Positions 43,261 through 53,159 are shown, counted from the first letter of the stretch. The stretch is 64,000 nt of DNA from UBA1672 sp050633505 (GCA_050633505.1 JBOEGQ010000010.1:192667-256666), one strand, 5' to 3'. Notes: generated by a model from the sequence alone, not told the origin. A program made the numbers and translations.

Positions 43261-44151
43261 ATGAAAAAATGTGATGAAAACTCGGTTCTTCAGATAATTA
43301 CACCCGATCAGGCTTTGCCTGTTGTTTTTGACTCCCCACATAGCGGTACACATTATCCTGATGACTTCCGATATGGATGTGCTTTAGATAGATTAAAAAC
43401 AATTGAAGATGCATATGTTGATGAGCTGTTTGAACAAGCACCCGATTATCAAGCCATATTCATTAAGGCTCTCTTCCCACGCAGCTATATCGATGTTAAC
43501 AGAGCCAGAAATGATATTGATGAACAATTACTGAATGATCCTTGGCCAAACGCATTATACGGTTCAATTGACCCGTCACCGCGTTCTGACGGTGGCATTG
43601 GCCTGATCCCGCGCCTGATACGCCCCGGAACACCCATATATGACAGAAAATTATCTGCAAATGAGGTCATGAACCGTATCAAAAACTACTATGACCCATA
43701 CCATGACACGCTCTGCACCACATTAGATCAGGCCTATTATAATTATGGGCACGTCTATCATATCAATTGCCATTCCATGCCAAGCAGCAGCGCCTATCAG
43801 AAGCGCCCGACATCTTTGCATAAACATCCTTGTGATATCGTTTTAGGGGATAAAGACGGACAAACGTGTGAGCGTGACTTTATTTACGCATTACGGGATT
43901 TCTGGAAAAATTTGGGATACCGCACAACAATAAACGATCCTTTTAAAGGTGTTGAGCTTATTTCCGCCTATGCGCAGCCAACACGAGGGAGAAGCAGTCT
44001 GCAACTGGAAATAAATCGATCCTTATACATGGATGAAAACACAGGAGACAAAAACAAGGACTTCGAACACATCAAACAGCACTGCACAGATATGATTAAA
44101 TTATGCGCCGAATTGTCAAAAGACAAGAAGCCCCGCATTGCCGCAGATTAA
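43261..44151 (+). CDS. N-formylglutamate amidohydrolase family protein
   Basis: A 296-residue zinc hydrolase of the HutG/FGase family, which removes the formyl group from N-formylglutamate in histidine breakdown or processes related formyl or carbamoyl substrates. Family motifs are PVVFDSPHSGTHYP (zinc-binding His), RSYIDVNRARNDID and GHVYHINCHSMPS. No other histidine-degradation gene is in the window, so the real substrate is open. It starts at ATG 43261 and is divergent from serS. Confidence 0.88.
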   Translation: MKKCDENSVLQIITPDQALPVVFDSPHSGTHYPDDFRYGCALDRLKTIEDAYVDELFEQAPDYQAIFIKALFPRSYIDVNRARNDIDEQLLNDPWPNALYGSIDPSPRSDGGIGLIPRLIRPGTPIYDRKLSANEVMNRIKNYYDPYHDTLCTTLDQAYYNYGHVYHINCHSMPSSSAYQKRPTSLHKHPCDIVLGDKDGQTCERDFIYALRDFWKNLGYRTTINDPFKGVELISAYAQPTRGRSSLQLEINRSLYMDENTGDKNKDFEHIKQHCTDMIKLCAELSKDKKPRIAAD

Positions 44152-44211
44152 TCTTGTTCCCAAAAACACCGAATGATAGAATTATAAGATCAACAAGAAA
44201 GATATGCGTTA

Positions 44212-44781
44212 ATGAGTGAAACAACACAAACACAGACAATCACTGACGGCAATGAAACAAGAACAACAACGATTAGACAAACTTTACTCGTTGAACAAAT
44301 GTTAGCGGATAATATTGCATATGGACCATCTGTGAAAATTGATTCAGATAACGTAGAGGACCTTGGCTTACCGGAAGATACCGACATCAAAACATTTGGA
44401 ATGGATGAAAACGGAAAATTAACCGAAGGCTTTAATTTTAAAGAGGAATCCCCTGAAGACTTCTTGAATAAAGCCGGTTTTGACGACGGATCAAACCACG
44501 AACAGGCAAATGCCAATTTCATGATCCAACAGGTGTTTGTTGAGGGTCAAGAAGCCGGATACTTTATCTTTAACGAAAACCCGGAATTTGGGAATATCGG
44601 GCTCTACTTAGATACAGAAACACTAAACGAAGATACGATGTCTCCGACAATCAAAGAGGCACTATCCCCTATAACATTTGAAAACTTCGATTTTCAGGGA
44701 GGGAATTTAGGAAGTCCTGAAGCTCCCGAAACACCCGCAATAGAACCAACAGCCCCTCAAAACAACGGCTTAAACATGTAG
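44212..44781 (+). CDS. Small acidic protein of unknown function (189 aa)
   Basis: Starts with a Thr/Gln-rich stretch (MSETTQTQTITDGNETRTTT), then a short helix (RQTLLVEQMLADNI). An acidic middle follows, and the tail is Pro/Glu-rich (SPEAPETPAIEPTAPQNNG). It has no signal peptide, Cys or membrane segment. The composition is rich in Asp, Glu, Asn and Thr. Nothing in it is familiar to me. It lies 60 bp after the amidohydrolase gene and is convergent with lipB (22 bp). The good codon structure and the absence of a competing frame support coding. Confidence 0.6.
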   Translation: MSETTQTQTITDGNETRTTTIRQTLLVEQMLADNIAYGPSVKIDSDNVEDLGLPEDTDIKTFGMDENGKLTEGFNFKEESPEDFLNKAGFDDGSNHEQANANFMIQQVFVEGQEAGYFIFNENPEFGNIGLYLDTETLNEDTMSPTIKEALSPITFENFDFQGGNLGSPEAPETPAIEPTAPQNNGLNM

Positions 44782-44803
44782 CCCCTATATGAGCGTTCAC
44801 CGA

Positions 44804-45430
44804 TCATACAAAAACCTTTCCAAAGGTCTCTTTCAAAACCATATCAACATCACCCATTGATATATCAATACCAAGTTTAGAAAGACTGGTCACACCATGC
44901 TCCGCAATACCACATGGAACAATTCCACCAAAATGCGACAAATCCGGTGATACATTTAAGGCAATACCGTGATATGTCACCCATTTCCTAATTCTTACGC
45001 CTATTGCTGCGATTTTCTCTTCAGATCCATCGGGCGCAACAACCCAAATACCAACACGTCCCTCGCGGCGCTCTCCTTTCACCCCAAATACGGCAAGTGA
45101 TTGGATAATCCACTCCTCCAATTGCCATACATAATGCCTGATATCTGGTTTGCTTTGACGTTTATGCAAATCCAACATCACATAGGCAATACGTTGCCCC
45201 GGCCCGTGATATGTATATTCCCCTCCACGCCCTGTCGTAAAAACAGGGAACCGCGGATCAATCAAATCCTCAGACTTTGCACTGGTTCCGGCGGTATAAA
45301 GAGGTGGGTGCTCCAGCAACCAGACACATTCTGAGCCTTGCATTTCACGAATAGAAGCCACGCGTTTTTCCATGGTCTGGATCGCGTTTTCATACGGAAT
45401 TAGCTTATTTTCAAAAACCCACTCAATCAT
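44804..45430 (-). CDS. lipB: Octanoyl-[acyl-carrier-protein] transferase LipB
   Basis: Transfers octanoate from acyl carrier protein to lipoyl domains in lipoate synthesis. A 208-residue full-length enzyme with the family motifs WLLEHPPLYTAGTSA, TGRGGEYTYHGPGQ, a catalytic Lys segment (EKIAAIGVRIRKWVTYHG) and the catalytic Cys in IVPCGI. It starts at ATG 45430, with the Leu tRNA gene on the other strand 119 bp away. Confidence 0.96.
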   Translation of the reverse strand: MIEWVFENKLIPYENAIQTMEKRVASIREMQGSECVWLLEHPPLYTAGTSAKSEDLIDPRFPVFTTGRGGEYTYHGPGQRIAYVMLDLHKRQSKPDIRHYVWQLEEWIIQSLAVFGVKGERREGRVGIWVVAPDGSEEKIAAIGVRIRKWVTYHGIALNVSPDLSHFGGIVPCGIAEHGVTSLSKLGIDISMGDVDMVLKETFGKVFV

Positions 45431-45548
45431 GCCCTGTTTTTAAGCATGATTTTTATTGCGCTGCAATGTTTTCCTGACTTGCTCTGCTGTTTAAGATTTG
45501 TTATTGCTTTTTCCCAGCATCATGCATGCTTTTGGTTATATTGGTCAT

Positions 45549-45637
45549 GCGGCCGTGGCGGAATTGGTAGACGCGCAGCGTTGAGGTCGCTGTGGGAGTT
45601 AAATCCCGTGGAAGTTCGAGTCTTCTCGGCCGCACCA
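45549..45637 (+). tRNA. tRNA-Leu, anticodon GAG
   Basis: Runs from GCGGCCG to CGGCCGCACCA with encoded CCA. The acceptor stem pairs GCGGCCG with CGGCCGC. The anticodon stem CAGCG/CGCTG encloses loop TTGAGGT, giving anticodon GAG (45583-45585). A long variable arm (about TGTGGGAGTTAAATCCCGT) is typical of class II tRNA-Leu, and the T-loop TTCGAGT is intact. Confidence 0.97.
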
Positions 45638-45702
45638 CTAATATCATCGGGCACTTTATGATGGTTTTTTAAGAAAACTTTTAAATATCACGGGATAGAA
45701 AC

Positions 45703-48033
45703 ATGGATAAAGAAAAAGAAAAAGCAGCATTCAGAGAAAGCGCACTAAGATATCATCAACACCCTATTCCGGGTAAGATTGCTATTCAGGCGACAAAAGC
45801 AATGGCAACACAACGTGACCTTGCACTGGCTTATTCCCCCGGTGTTGCTGCTCCGTGTGAAGAAATCGCAGCCGACCCGCTCACTGCATATGATTATACA
45901 TCCAAAGGTAATACTGTTGCCGTTATATCAAACGGTACAGCGGTTCTTGGCCTTGGTAATCTTGGCGCATTAGCTTCCAAGCCAGTGATGGAAGGAAAGT
46001 CCGTTCTTTTCAAGAAATTCGCAAATATCGACTCCGTTGATGTTGAAATAGATGAAACAGATGTCGATAAACTTGTTGATATCATCGCATCACTAGAGCC
46101 GACTTATGGCGGTATTAACCTTGAAGACTTTAAAGCACCTGAGTGTTTTGAACTTGAACGCCGCTTAAAAGAAAAAATGAACATTCCTGTATTCCATGAT
46201 GACCAACATGGTACGGCGATTATTGTTACGGCAGCATTCACTAACTGGATTCATCACTCTGGGCGGAATATCGAAGATATCCGCCTTGTTGCTTCCGGGG
46301 CTGGTGCATCTGCGATTGCATGTTTAAACCTTCTGGTACACGCGGGACTAAAACGTGAGAACATCATCGTTTGTGACCGTAATGGCGTTGTCTATGAAGG
46401 CCGTAAAGAAGGCATGGACCCACAAAAGGTTGCTTTCGCATCAAAAACAAACGCACGCACACTAGACGAAGCCATTGAGAACGCAGATGTCTTCCTTGGT
46501 CTGTCAGGTCCCGGCGCATTAAAGAAAGAAAATGTAGTCAAAATGGCAGATGCTCCATTAATTATGGCCTTGGCAAACCCAACACCTGAGATTATGCCGG
46601 AACTGGCATATGAAGCAAAACCTGATGCAATTGTTTGTACCGGACGTTCAGATTATCCAAATCAGGTGAATAACGTTTTATGTTTCCCATTCATTTTCCG
46701 TGGTGCATTGGATGTTGGTGCAACAGCAATTAACGAAGACATGAAGCTTGCCTGTGTTAAGGCAATTGCAGAACTGGCCCGTAAAGAAGCCGCCGCGGAG
46801 GTGGCTAGCGTTTACGCAGGTGAAACACTGAACTTTGGTCCTGAATACCTTATTCCAAAGCCATTTGATCCGCGCCTTATTGTTGACCTTCCCGTAGCCG
46901 TCGCAAAAGCAGCGATGGAATCAGGTGTGGCAACGCGCCCGATCGAAGATTTTGATGCCTATGAGCACAAGCTAAAGCAATACTTCTTCCGCTCTCAACT
47001 GATTATGCGTCCGATTTATTCACGCGCGAAGGAAGACCCAAAGCGTATTGTTTATTGTGAAGGTGAAGAAGAACGCATACTACAGGCAACGCAAATCGTA
47101 TTGGATGAGAACCTGGGTAAACCTGTTCTAATCGGACGTGAATCCGTTGTTAAAGAACGTATCAGTCGCCTTGGTTTGCGTATGCAACCAGGTAAAGATT
47201 TTGAACTCACAGATCCACAAGACGATCCACGTTATCGTAATTACTGGGAGACATACCATTCAATCATGGAACGTCGCGGTGTTACACCTGATGATGCGAA
47301 AACTGTTCTACGTACAAGTGCAACAGTGATTGGCGCGCTTATGGTCTACAAAGATGAAGCAGATGCCGTTATTTGCGGCACGCAAGGCCATTTCCACGAT
47401 CACCTTGAACATGTTAAGGATATCATAGGTCTGAAGCCGGGTGTTGAAACCCCTGCTGCGTTAAGCACGCTTTTAATTGATAAGGGAACTTATTTCTTCT
47501 GTGATACTCAAATCAATTCAAACCCAACCATTGCCCAAATTTCGGAAATGACATTATTGGCAGCGGAAGAAGTACGTCGTTTTGGTATTAAGCCAAAAGT
47601 CGCCCTACTTTCTCACTCTAATTTTGGTACATTGGATTGTGAAACATCGAAGAAAATGCGCGCTGCATATGCAGATATTCGTCGTCGCGACCCTGAGTTA
47701 GAGATTGACGGTGAAATGCAGGCAGATACGGCACTATCCGATACAATACGTGATCGTATTATGCCGAACTCACAATTAACCGGACAGGCAAATCTGTTCA
47801 TCATGCCGAATGTTGAATCTGCAAATATTGCATTCAACATGGTTAAAACTTTCGCCGAAGGTGTAAGCATTGGCCCGGTTCTTTTGGGAGCATCACGTCC
47901 TGCGCATATTCTGACCCCTGCGGTCAGCACGCGTGGTATCGTGAACATCACTTCGCTTGCAACAGTTGGTGCACAAATATTTGAAGATTCAATGACGGAT
48001 ACAGTGACACACCGCCTGATCCAAAGTGCATAA
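45703..48033 (+). CDS. maeB: NADP-dependent malic enzyme (MaeB type, with phosphotransacetylase domain)
   Basis: Decarboxylates malate to pyruvate. Its 776 residues have an N-terminal malic domain with HDDQHGTAIIVTAA and the NAD(P)-binding LVASGAGASAIACLNLL, and a C-terminal phosphotransacetylase-like domain (about 430-776, IVYCEGEEERILQAT to ANIAFNMVKTFAEG). This fused form is the usual MaeB of Proteobacteria, where the PTA part is regulatory. It starts at ATG 45703 with no obvious Shine-Dalgarno. Two hairpins follow the stop codon. Confidence 0.96.
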   Translation: MDKEKEKAAFRESALRYHQHPIPGKIAIQATKAMATQRDLALAYSPGVAAPCEEIAADPLTAYDYTSKGNTVAVISNGTAVLGLGNLGALASKPVMEGKSVLFKKFANIDSVDVEIDETDVDKLVDIIASLEPTYGGINLEDFKAPECFELERRLKEKMNIPVFHDDQHGTAIIVTAAFTNWIHHSGRNIEDIRLVASGAGASAIACLNLLVHAGLKRENIIVCDRNGVVYEGRKEGMDPQKVAFASKTNARTLDEAIENADVFLGLSGPGALKKENVVKMADAPLIMALANPTPEIMPELAYEAKPDAIVCTGRSDYPNQVNNVLCFPFIFRGALDVGATAINEDMKLACVKAIAELARKEAAAEVASVYAGETLNFGPEYLIPKPFDPRLIVDLPVAVAKAAMESGVATRPIEDFDAYEHKLKQYFFRSQLIMRPIYSRAKEDPKRIVYCEGEEERILQATQIVLDENLGKPVLIGRESVVKERISRLGLRMQPGKDFELTDPQDDPRYRNYWETYHSIMERRGVTPDDAKTVLRTSATVIGALMVYKDEADAVICGTQGHFHDHLEHVKDIIGLKPGVETPAALSTLLIDKGTYFFCDTQINSNPTIAQISEMTLLAAEEVRRFGIKPKVALLSHSNFGTLDCETSKKMRAAYADIRRRDPELEIDGEMQADTALSDTIRDRIMPNSQLTGQANLFIMPNVESANIAFNMVKTFAEGVSIGPVLLGASRPAHILTPAVSTRGIVNITSLATVGAQIFEDSMTDTVTHRLIQSA

Positions 48034-48058
48034 AATAAAAAATCCACGAACAGTGACT

Positions 48059-48106
48059 AGCATCCTTGATTAAGGATGCTTATACTGCCCTGCGTCTACC
48101 ACGCAG
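48059..48106 (+). promoter_or_regulatory. Two tandem hairpins between maeB and mgtE
   Basis: AGCATCCTT/AAGGATGCT (48059-48080, 9 bp, 4-nt loop) and CTGCGT/ACGCAG (48090-48106, 6 bp, 5-nt loop). Neither is followed by a T-run, so they are poor intrinsic terminators for maeB. They end 25 bp before the mgtE start and could be part of its leader. No M-box consensus is recognisable. Confidence 0.35.
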
Positions 48107-48131
48107 CAGATATGACGTATAGTGGGTTTGT

Positions 48132-49538
48132 ATGGAGCAGCAAAAAAACAGCACAGAGCAGCCCTCCATTAGCAAGGTAAATGCTGATGACGTTGTCATG
48201 CACCTGCCTGATAAAGATATCCGGCGCATTGTTGATTCTATACAGGCACAGGACACAAACCGTGTTCACAACGCCCTAAAAGAGTTAAGCGCCGTAGACA
48301 CCGCAGAGCTTCTTTCCAAAATAAAAGAAGAAGACCGTCAGGAGCTTCTCTCGATTTACGGTAAATCTCTTGAAGCCGAGGTATTTGCAGAGCTTGACCC
48401 CGAAATGGCGCGTATGTGCCTCTCCGCGATGAGTGCCCCTTACGTCGCCGAAATGATCACACAATTGGAAAGTGATGACGCACTGATCCTCATCGAAAAT
48501 CTTGAAAATGATTTTCAACAAGAAATCATCAATAACCTTTCCGCAAAAACCCGTGTCTTCCTTGAAGAAGGTCTTAGCTTTCCGGAAGATAGCGCCGGTC
48601 GAATGATGCGTAGAGAACTGGTCGCGATTCCGGAATTCTGGACTGTCGGTAAAACAATCGATTACCTTAGAACCGCGGCAAAGAATCTTCCTGACGACTT
48701 CTTTGATATTTTTATCATTGATCCTGCACACCACCTGACAGGGGAAATCCCGTTAAGCCGATTGGTTAGGGCAAACAGGTCTGAAAAAATCAGTAATCTG
48801 AGTCTAGAAGAAACCCACCCAATTCCCGCCACAATGGATCAGGAACAAGCCGCACATCTTTTCCGCCGTGAAGATCTGGTATCTGCCCCCGTCGTAGATG
48901 ATAGCGGCCGCTTAATCGGCATGATTACAGTTGATGATATTGTTGATGTTATTGATGAAGAGGCAGAAGAAGACCTCTTACGCATGGCCGGTGTTGATCA
49001 GGATGATATTTACCGCGCCGTCCTCACAACAACAGGATTAAGGTTTCGCTGGCTGTTTTTCAATCTGTTCACTGCTATTCTCGCTTCTGTTGTGATTTCC
49101 TTTTTCGATGCAACAATCGAACAAATTGTTGCTCTGGCGGTGCTAATGCCAATTGTCGCATCCATGGGCGGTAATGCAGGAACGCAGGCCCTAACCGTAG
49201 CTGTACGGGCGATTGCCACACATGAATTAACCGATATGAATACAGGCCGCATCATTTGGAAAGAAACATTGGTGGGGTTGATAAACGGTGTACTCTTCGC
49301 ATTCTTAACCGGGATCATCGCAGCATTCTGGTTCCAAAACACCATTTTAGGTATCGTTATCGGTATGGCAATGATCATCAACCTTTTGGTTGCCGGGCTA
49401 TTTGGAGCCGGTATCCCCCTCATTCTTCATAAGATCGGAAGCGACCCGGCGGTCTCATCCACGGTTTTGTTAACAACCGTGACAGACGTTATTGGCTTTC
49501 TATCCTTCTTGGGGTTAGCGGCCCTATTCATGATTTAA
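48132..49538 (+). CDS. mgtE: Magnesium transporter MgtE
   Basis: A Mg2+ channel/transporter of 468 residues in the standard arrangement. A cytosolic N domain (about 30-145, DTAELLSKIKEEDRQELL) comes first, then two CBS domains (about 150-280, RREDLVSAPVVDDSGRLIGMITVDDIVDV), then five transmembrane helices. The pore region is conserved (PIVASMGGNAGTQALTVAVRAIA). The cytosolic part closes the channel when Mg2+ is high. It starts at ATG 48132. Confidence 0.97.
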   Translation: MEQQKNSTEQPSISKVNADDVVMHLPDKDIRRIVDSIQAQDTNRVHNALKELSAVDTAELLSKIKEEDRQELLSIYGKSLEAEVFAELDPEMARMCLSAMSAPYVAEMITQLESDDALILIENLENDFQQEIINNLSAKTRVFLEEGLSFPEDSAGRMMRRELVAIPEFWTVGKTIDYLRTAAKNLPDDFFDIFIIDPAHHLTGEIPLSRLVRANRSEKISNLSLEETHPIPATMDQEQAAHLFRREDLVSAPVVDDSGRLIGMITVDDIVDVIDEEAEEDLLRMAGVDQDDIYRAVLTTTGLRFRWLFFNLFTAILASVVISFFDATIEQIVALAVLMPIVASMGGNAGTQALTVAVRAIATHELTDMNTGRIIWKETLVGLINGVLFAFLTGIIAAFWFQNTILGIVIGMAMIINLLVAGLFGAGIPLILHKIGSDPAVSSTVLLTTVTDVIGFLSFLGLAALFMI

Positions 49539-49640
49539 TCCCGAAAAAACATCATCAATAAGGCGCCCTGAATTTGTGTTCTGTGTAGAAATGAAATATA
49601 AACAGATCCTGATATAAACAAGGGTATGGAAAATTAAGTA

Positions 49641-50174
49641 ATGTCAGCAGCCAAACTTGAACGGCCAAATATAGAACACAAGCAAAGCTATATAGAAGCC
49701 CTAAAAGAATTTCAAAATGAAGGACGTTATACTTTCCTTGATATACAAGAAATCGAAGACAATTTCGAAGATTTCGTCCGTAAACTTAATGAAGGAAAGA
49801 AAAACCTTCATAAGCCTTATGAAGATTGGATTGAGCCCGTCCCCGAAACAGTTCTGTGGCTGGTTAAAGAAAATGAATTTATCGGTACACTAAACATCCG
49901 CCACCGCCTCAATTGGCACCTCGAAAAATGGGGGGGGCATTTGAACTTCATTATACGACCATCCATGCGCGGCAAAGGGTTTGGTAAAAAACTTCTTCAA
50001 AAAGCCATTCCATTTATCTCTTATCTTGGAATTGATCGTGCCCTTATAACGATTGATCCTAAAGACGTATCCGGAAACAAAATTATACAATTTTGCGGGG
50101 CGGAGTTTGAAGACACCCTGCCTGCAACAGATAAATTCCCGGAACGTAATCGCTACTGGCTTGACTGCACCTGA
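49641..50174 (+). CDS. GNAT family N-acetyltransferase
   Basis: A 177-residue acetyltransferase. The GNAT core has ETVLWLVKENEFIGTLNIRHRLN, the acetyl-CoA-binding motif FIIRPSMRGKGFGKKLLQKAIP (R/Q-x-x-G-x-G/A form) and ITIDPKDVSGNKIIQFCGAEFED. Its N-terminal 60 residues are an acidic helical lead-in. Substrate is unknown. It lies between mgtE and the penicillin-binding protein gene, all plus strand. Confidence 0.88.
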   Translation: MSAAKLERPNIEHKQSYIEALKEFQNEGRYTFLDIQEIEDNFEDFVRKLNEGKKNLHKPYEDWIEPVPETVLWLVKENEFIGTLNIRHRLNWHLEKWGGHLNFIIRPSMRGKGFGKKLLQKAIPFISYLGIDRALITIDPKDVSGNKIIQFCGAEFEDTLPATDKFPERNRYWLDCT

Positions 50175-50194
50175 TAAACGGTCATTATAATTCC

Positions 50195-52165
50195 ATGGCA
50201 AAGGCACCCAAAAAGAAAAACAGCTCTCCCAAAAAGAAAGCAAAACAAACAGTCAAAAGAAAAAAACCTTTATTTTGGCGCGCCACAAAATGGCTTATGG
50301 TTTTAGGCCTTTGGGGTGGGATATTTCTGGCTGGCGTATTACTTTGGTATGCGAAAGATCTACCGAGCATCACACAAACAGCAACATTTGAACGCCGTTC
50401 ACTGATTGTCGTGAAGGCCCAAAATGGTGAAACGCTTGCCAGATATGGGGAAAGCAAGGGAGAAAACCTCAAGGCAAGCAACCTGCCTGAACATTTGGTC
50501 AATGCTGTTTTAGCCACAGAAGACAGGCGCTTTTATTCTCACTTCGGCATAGACCCTCTGGGTATTACCAGAGCAATGGTTACCAATGTCATGAAACGGC
50601 GCTTTGCCCAAGGCGGTTCAACAATTACGCAACAGCTTGCCAAGAATCTGTTCCTAACTCATCAACGTAAACTTACACGCAAAATCCAAGAGGCCATGCT
50701 TGCCATATGGCTAGAACAAAAACTCACAAAGAATGAAATCTTAAGTGCCTATATGAACCGCGTATATCTCGGTTCTGGTACATACGGGTTTAACGCCGCG
50801 GCAAAACTGTATTTCGGCAAGGAAGCCAAAAATGTAACCTTGCATGAGGCCGCGATACTAGCCGGTCTTCTGAAGGCTCCATCACGGTATTCCCCGCATA
50901 ACAGTCTAAAAAAGGCAAAGGAACGTGCACAAGTCGTACTTAGCGCCATGGTCGATGCAGGCTATATCACGGAAGATGACCTAACAGATGAGAACATGCG
51001 CATATCTCTGCCCAATCACCGTAATCAAGCCATCAAAAGCACACGGTATTTTACAGATTGGGTTTTGGACGGGTTGGATGATTTAATTGGTCGACCGGAT
51101 ATGGACTTAACGATCGAAACAACACTGGATGCACCACTGCAAAGCCATGCACACAATGTATTGGTCAAAGCAATAGATCAAGCCGATGAAATGAAATTTG
51201 TCTCTCAAGGTGCTGTTTTAATGATGGCTCCTGATGGTGCGGTATTAAGCATGGTCGGCGGATATGACTACGGTCAGAGTCAGTTTAACAGAACCACTCT
51301 GGCACGCCGCGCACCGGGAAGTGCTTTTAAACCTTTTATCTACCTTTCTGCCATTGAACAAGGGTGGGACGATGATGATACGATCCTGGATGCCCCAATA
51401 ACGGAAGGATCATACAGGCCTAAAAACTTCGCTGATAAATACTATGGCAAGACAACGTTAGAACATGCGCTTTCAAAATCCATGAACACGGCCACAATAC
51501 GCCTTGCGAATGAAGTCGGCATGTCATCCATTTTAAAAACGACAAAAAAACTTGGCATTATATCAAAACTGGAAAGAGATCTGAGTTTAACACTCGGAAG
51601 CTCTGGTGTATCCATGTTGGAAATGGGAACCGCATATGCCGTATTATCGAATGGCGGGCATCGTATTTTTCCCTATGCCATCACCCGTATCACAAGCGGA
51701 GAAGGACGTATCTTGTACGAGCGTAAAGCCCCTGCTCGCTATCAATCCTTATTCCGTGGAGAAGACATCCGTACCATCTCATCCATGATGGAAAATGTTA
51801 TAACCGAAGGTACCGGAAAACGTGCAAGACTCCCTTTTCCTGTATCCGGTAAAACCGGCACGTCACAAGATAGCCGCGATGCATGGTTCGCAGGATACAG
51901 CGACAAAATCGTTTCTGTTGTCTGGTTAGGTAATGATGATAACAGCCCAATGCGCCGTGTCACAGGTGGCAACATCCCAGCAGAAATCTGGCGTGATGTG
52001 ATGTTATTTGGAAATAAAAGACATGGAACAACAAATATACCAAAAACACATTCAGATAATAAAAAAGGCGGTTTTTCGGCTTTACTCGGACGCCTGATGT
52101 CTTCAGACGACACCCCGCCAAAGCCTCCAAGGAAAAGAAATGACTATTCCAACCTGAATGATTAA
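50195..52165 (+). CDS. Class A penicillin-binding protein (PBP1a-like)
   Basis: A bifunctional peptidoglycan glycosyltransferase and transpeptidase, 656 residues. A very basic N-terminus (about 1-28) precedes one transmembrane helix (about 36-54). The glycosyltransferase domain has AVLATEDRRFYSHFGID with the catalytic Glu, GGSTITQQLAKNLFL and KIQEAMLAIWLEQKLTK. The transpeptidase domain has the S-x-x-K motif in PGSAFKPF, the SxN motif SMN and KTGTSQD. It starts at ATG 50195. The short length relative to the roughly 800-residue PBP1a of many Proteobacteria suggests the additional OB domain is absent. Confidence 0.94.
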   Translation: MAKAPKKKNSSPKKKAKQTVKRKKPLFWRATKWLMVLGLWGGIFLAGVLLWYAKDLPSITQTATFERRSLIVVKAQNGETLARYGESKGENLKASNLPEHLVNAVLATEDRRFYSHFGIDPLGITRAMVTNVMKRRFAQGGSTITQQLAKNLFLTHQRKLTRKIQEAMLAIWLEQKLTKNEILSAYMNRVYLGSGTYGFNAAAKLYFGKEAKNVTLHEAAILAGLLKAPSRYSPHNSLKKAKERAQVVLSAMVDAGYITEDDLTDENMRISLPNHRNQAIKSTRYFTDWVLDGLDDLIGRPDMDLTIETTLDAPLQSHAHNVLVKAIDQADEMKFVSQGAVLMMAPDGAVLSMVGGYDYGQSQFNRTTLARRAPGSAFKPFIYLSAIEQGWDDDDTILDAPITEGSYRPKNFADKYYGKTTLEHALSKSMNTATIRLANEVGMSSILKTTKKLGIISKLERDLSLTLGSSGVSMLEMGTAYAVLSNGGHRIFPYAITRITSGEGRILYERKAPARYQSLFRGEDIRTISSMMENVITEGTGKRARLPFPVSGKTGTSQDSRDAWFAGYSDKIVSVVWLGNDDNSPMRRVTGGNIPAEIWRDVMLFGNKRHGTTNIPKTHSDNKKGGFSALLGRLMSSDDTPPKPPRKRNDYSNLND

Positions 52166-52588
52166 CTATATCGTCTCCAGAACATCTTCTTGCACAATTG
52201 CATGTACATGACGGAATAATGGCAGACGATCTTGTCCAACATTCTCAAACCATACATCACGCAATTCAACCATTGCAGAGCTTGGTGCGCCGATATCCCA
52301 TCCACATCGCATCATGGAACGATCAATAAAATCCAGAAACTCCAAAGGGAACGAAAGTCTGGGAGCACGCAATCCCATTTCAACAAGCTCTTTAGACACA
52401 TGAGCATCACTAATATGCAGACGATCTGCTGTAGATTGAATGGCAGATAATATTTTAATCTCAGGACGACTGACGGGAACTCTGCGTATATGCCCCATAA
52501 AGCACAAATACAATTCTTTTTGCACCGGGCACGCTTTTTCCAAATCGATATGAGGTAATGTCATCTGGTGTGGGTCGTTGTATATCAT
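52166..52588 (-). CDS. Hypothetical protein (140 aa)
   Basis: A soluble 140-residue protein with four Cys, no signal peptide and no membrane segment. A central stretch (SAIQSTADRLHISDAHVSKEL) has the spacing of a helix-turn-helix but is not decisive. The C-terminal half (FLDFIDRSMMRCGWDIGAPSS, then FRHVHAIVQEDV) is unfamiliar. It lies directly against the stop of the penicillin-binding protein gene, convergent with no gap. The 120 bp upstream of its start hold nothing I can name. Confidence 0.55.
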   Translation of the reverse strand: MIYNDPHQMTLPHIDLEKACPVQKELYLCFMGHIRRVPVSRPEIKILSAIQSTADRLHISDAHVSKELVEMGLRAPRLSFPLEFLDFIDRSMMRCGWDIGAPSSAMVELRDVWFENVGQDRLPLFRHVHAIVQEDVLETI

Positions 52589-52708
52589 GATGGCCTCCTT
52601 TTGCTCTACACTTCAAGCATGAAAGCCAATGTTTAACGGAAGCTTAATAAAGCGATTTAAAGAGGATAAAACGGCAACCCCTGTGGATAGAACGGAACAA
52701 AAATCAAC

Positions 52709-53146
52709 TTAAATCATTGATATCCCTTGCCTTGCAAGTTCATCTGCCCTTTCATTCTCGGGATGCCCTGCATGCCCCTTTACCCAGATGAATTCTATTT
52801 TATGCTGAGATACAAGCGAATCAATCTCCTGCCAAAGATCTTGGTTTTTCACCGGTTTCTTAGATGCCGTTTTCCAGCCGCGGGCTTTCCACCCCTCAAG
52901 CCATTCAGTGATGCCCTGCATGACATATTTGCTATCGGTATAAAGCTTAACATCTGATGTTTTTTTTAAAATCTTTAGGGCCTCAATCACCGCCATCATT
53001 TCCATACGGTTATTCGTCGTATCAGCCTCACCACCATTAATTTCTTTTTCATGCTTACCAGAGCGCAACAAGGCACCCCACCCGCCCGGGCCGGGGTTAC
53101 CACTACACGCACCATCAGTATAAATTTCAATTATGTTCGATGACAT
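52709..53146 (-). CDS. rnhA: Ribonuclease HI
   Basis: Degrades the RNA strand of RNA-DNA hybrids. From ATG 53146 it has 145 residues with all four catalytic acids visible: Asp in IYTDGACSGNPGPGGWGA, Glu in NNRMEMMAVIEAL, Asp in LYTDSKYV and Asp in ENERADELA. AGGGA lies 9 nt before this ATG; a longer frame from TTG 53176 would overlap the previous gene. It follows the P-loop ATPase and ispH genes on the same strand; rnhA downstream of ispH is common in alphaproteobacteria. Confidence 0.97.
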   Translation of the reverse strand: MSSNIIEIYTDGACSGNPGPGGWGALLRSGKHEKEINGGEADTTNNRMEMMAVIEALKILKKTSDVKLYTDSKYVMQGITEWLEGWKARGWKTASKKPVKNQDLWQEIDSLVSQHKIEFIWVKGHAGHPENERADELARQGISMI

Positions 53147-53159
53147 AGATAAGTATCCC

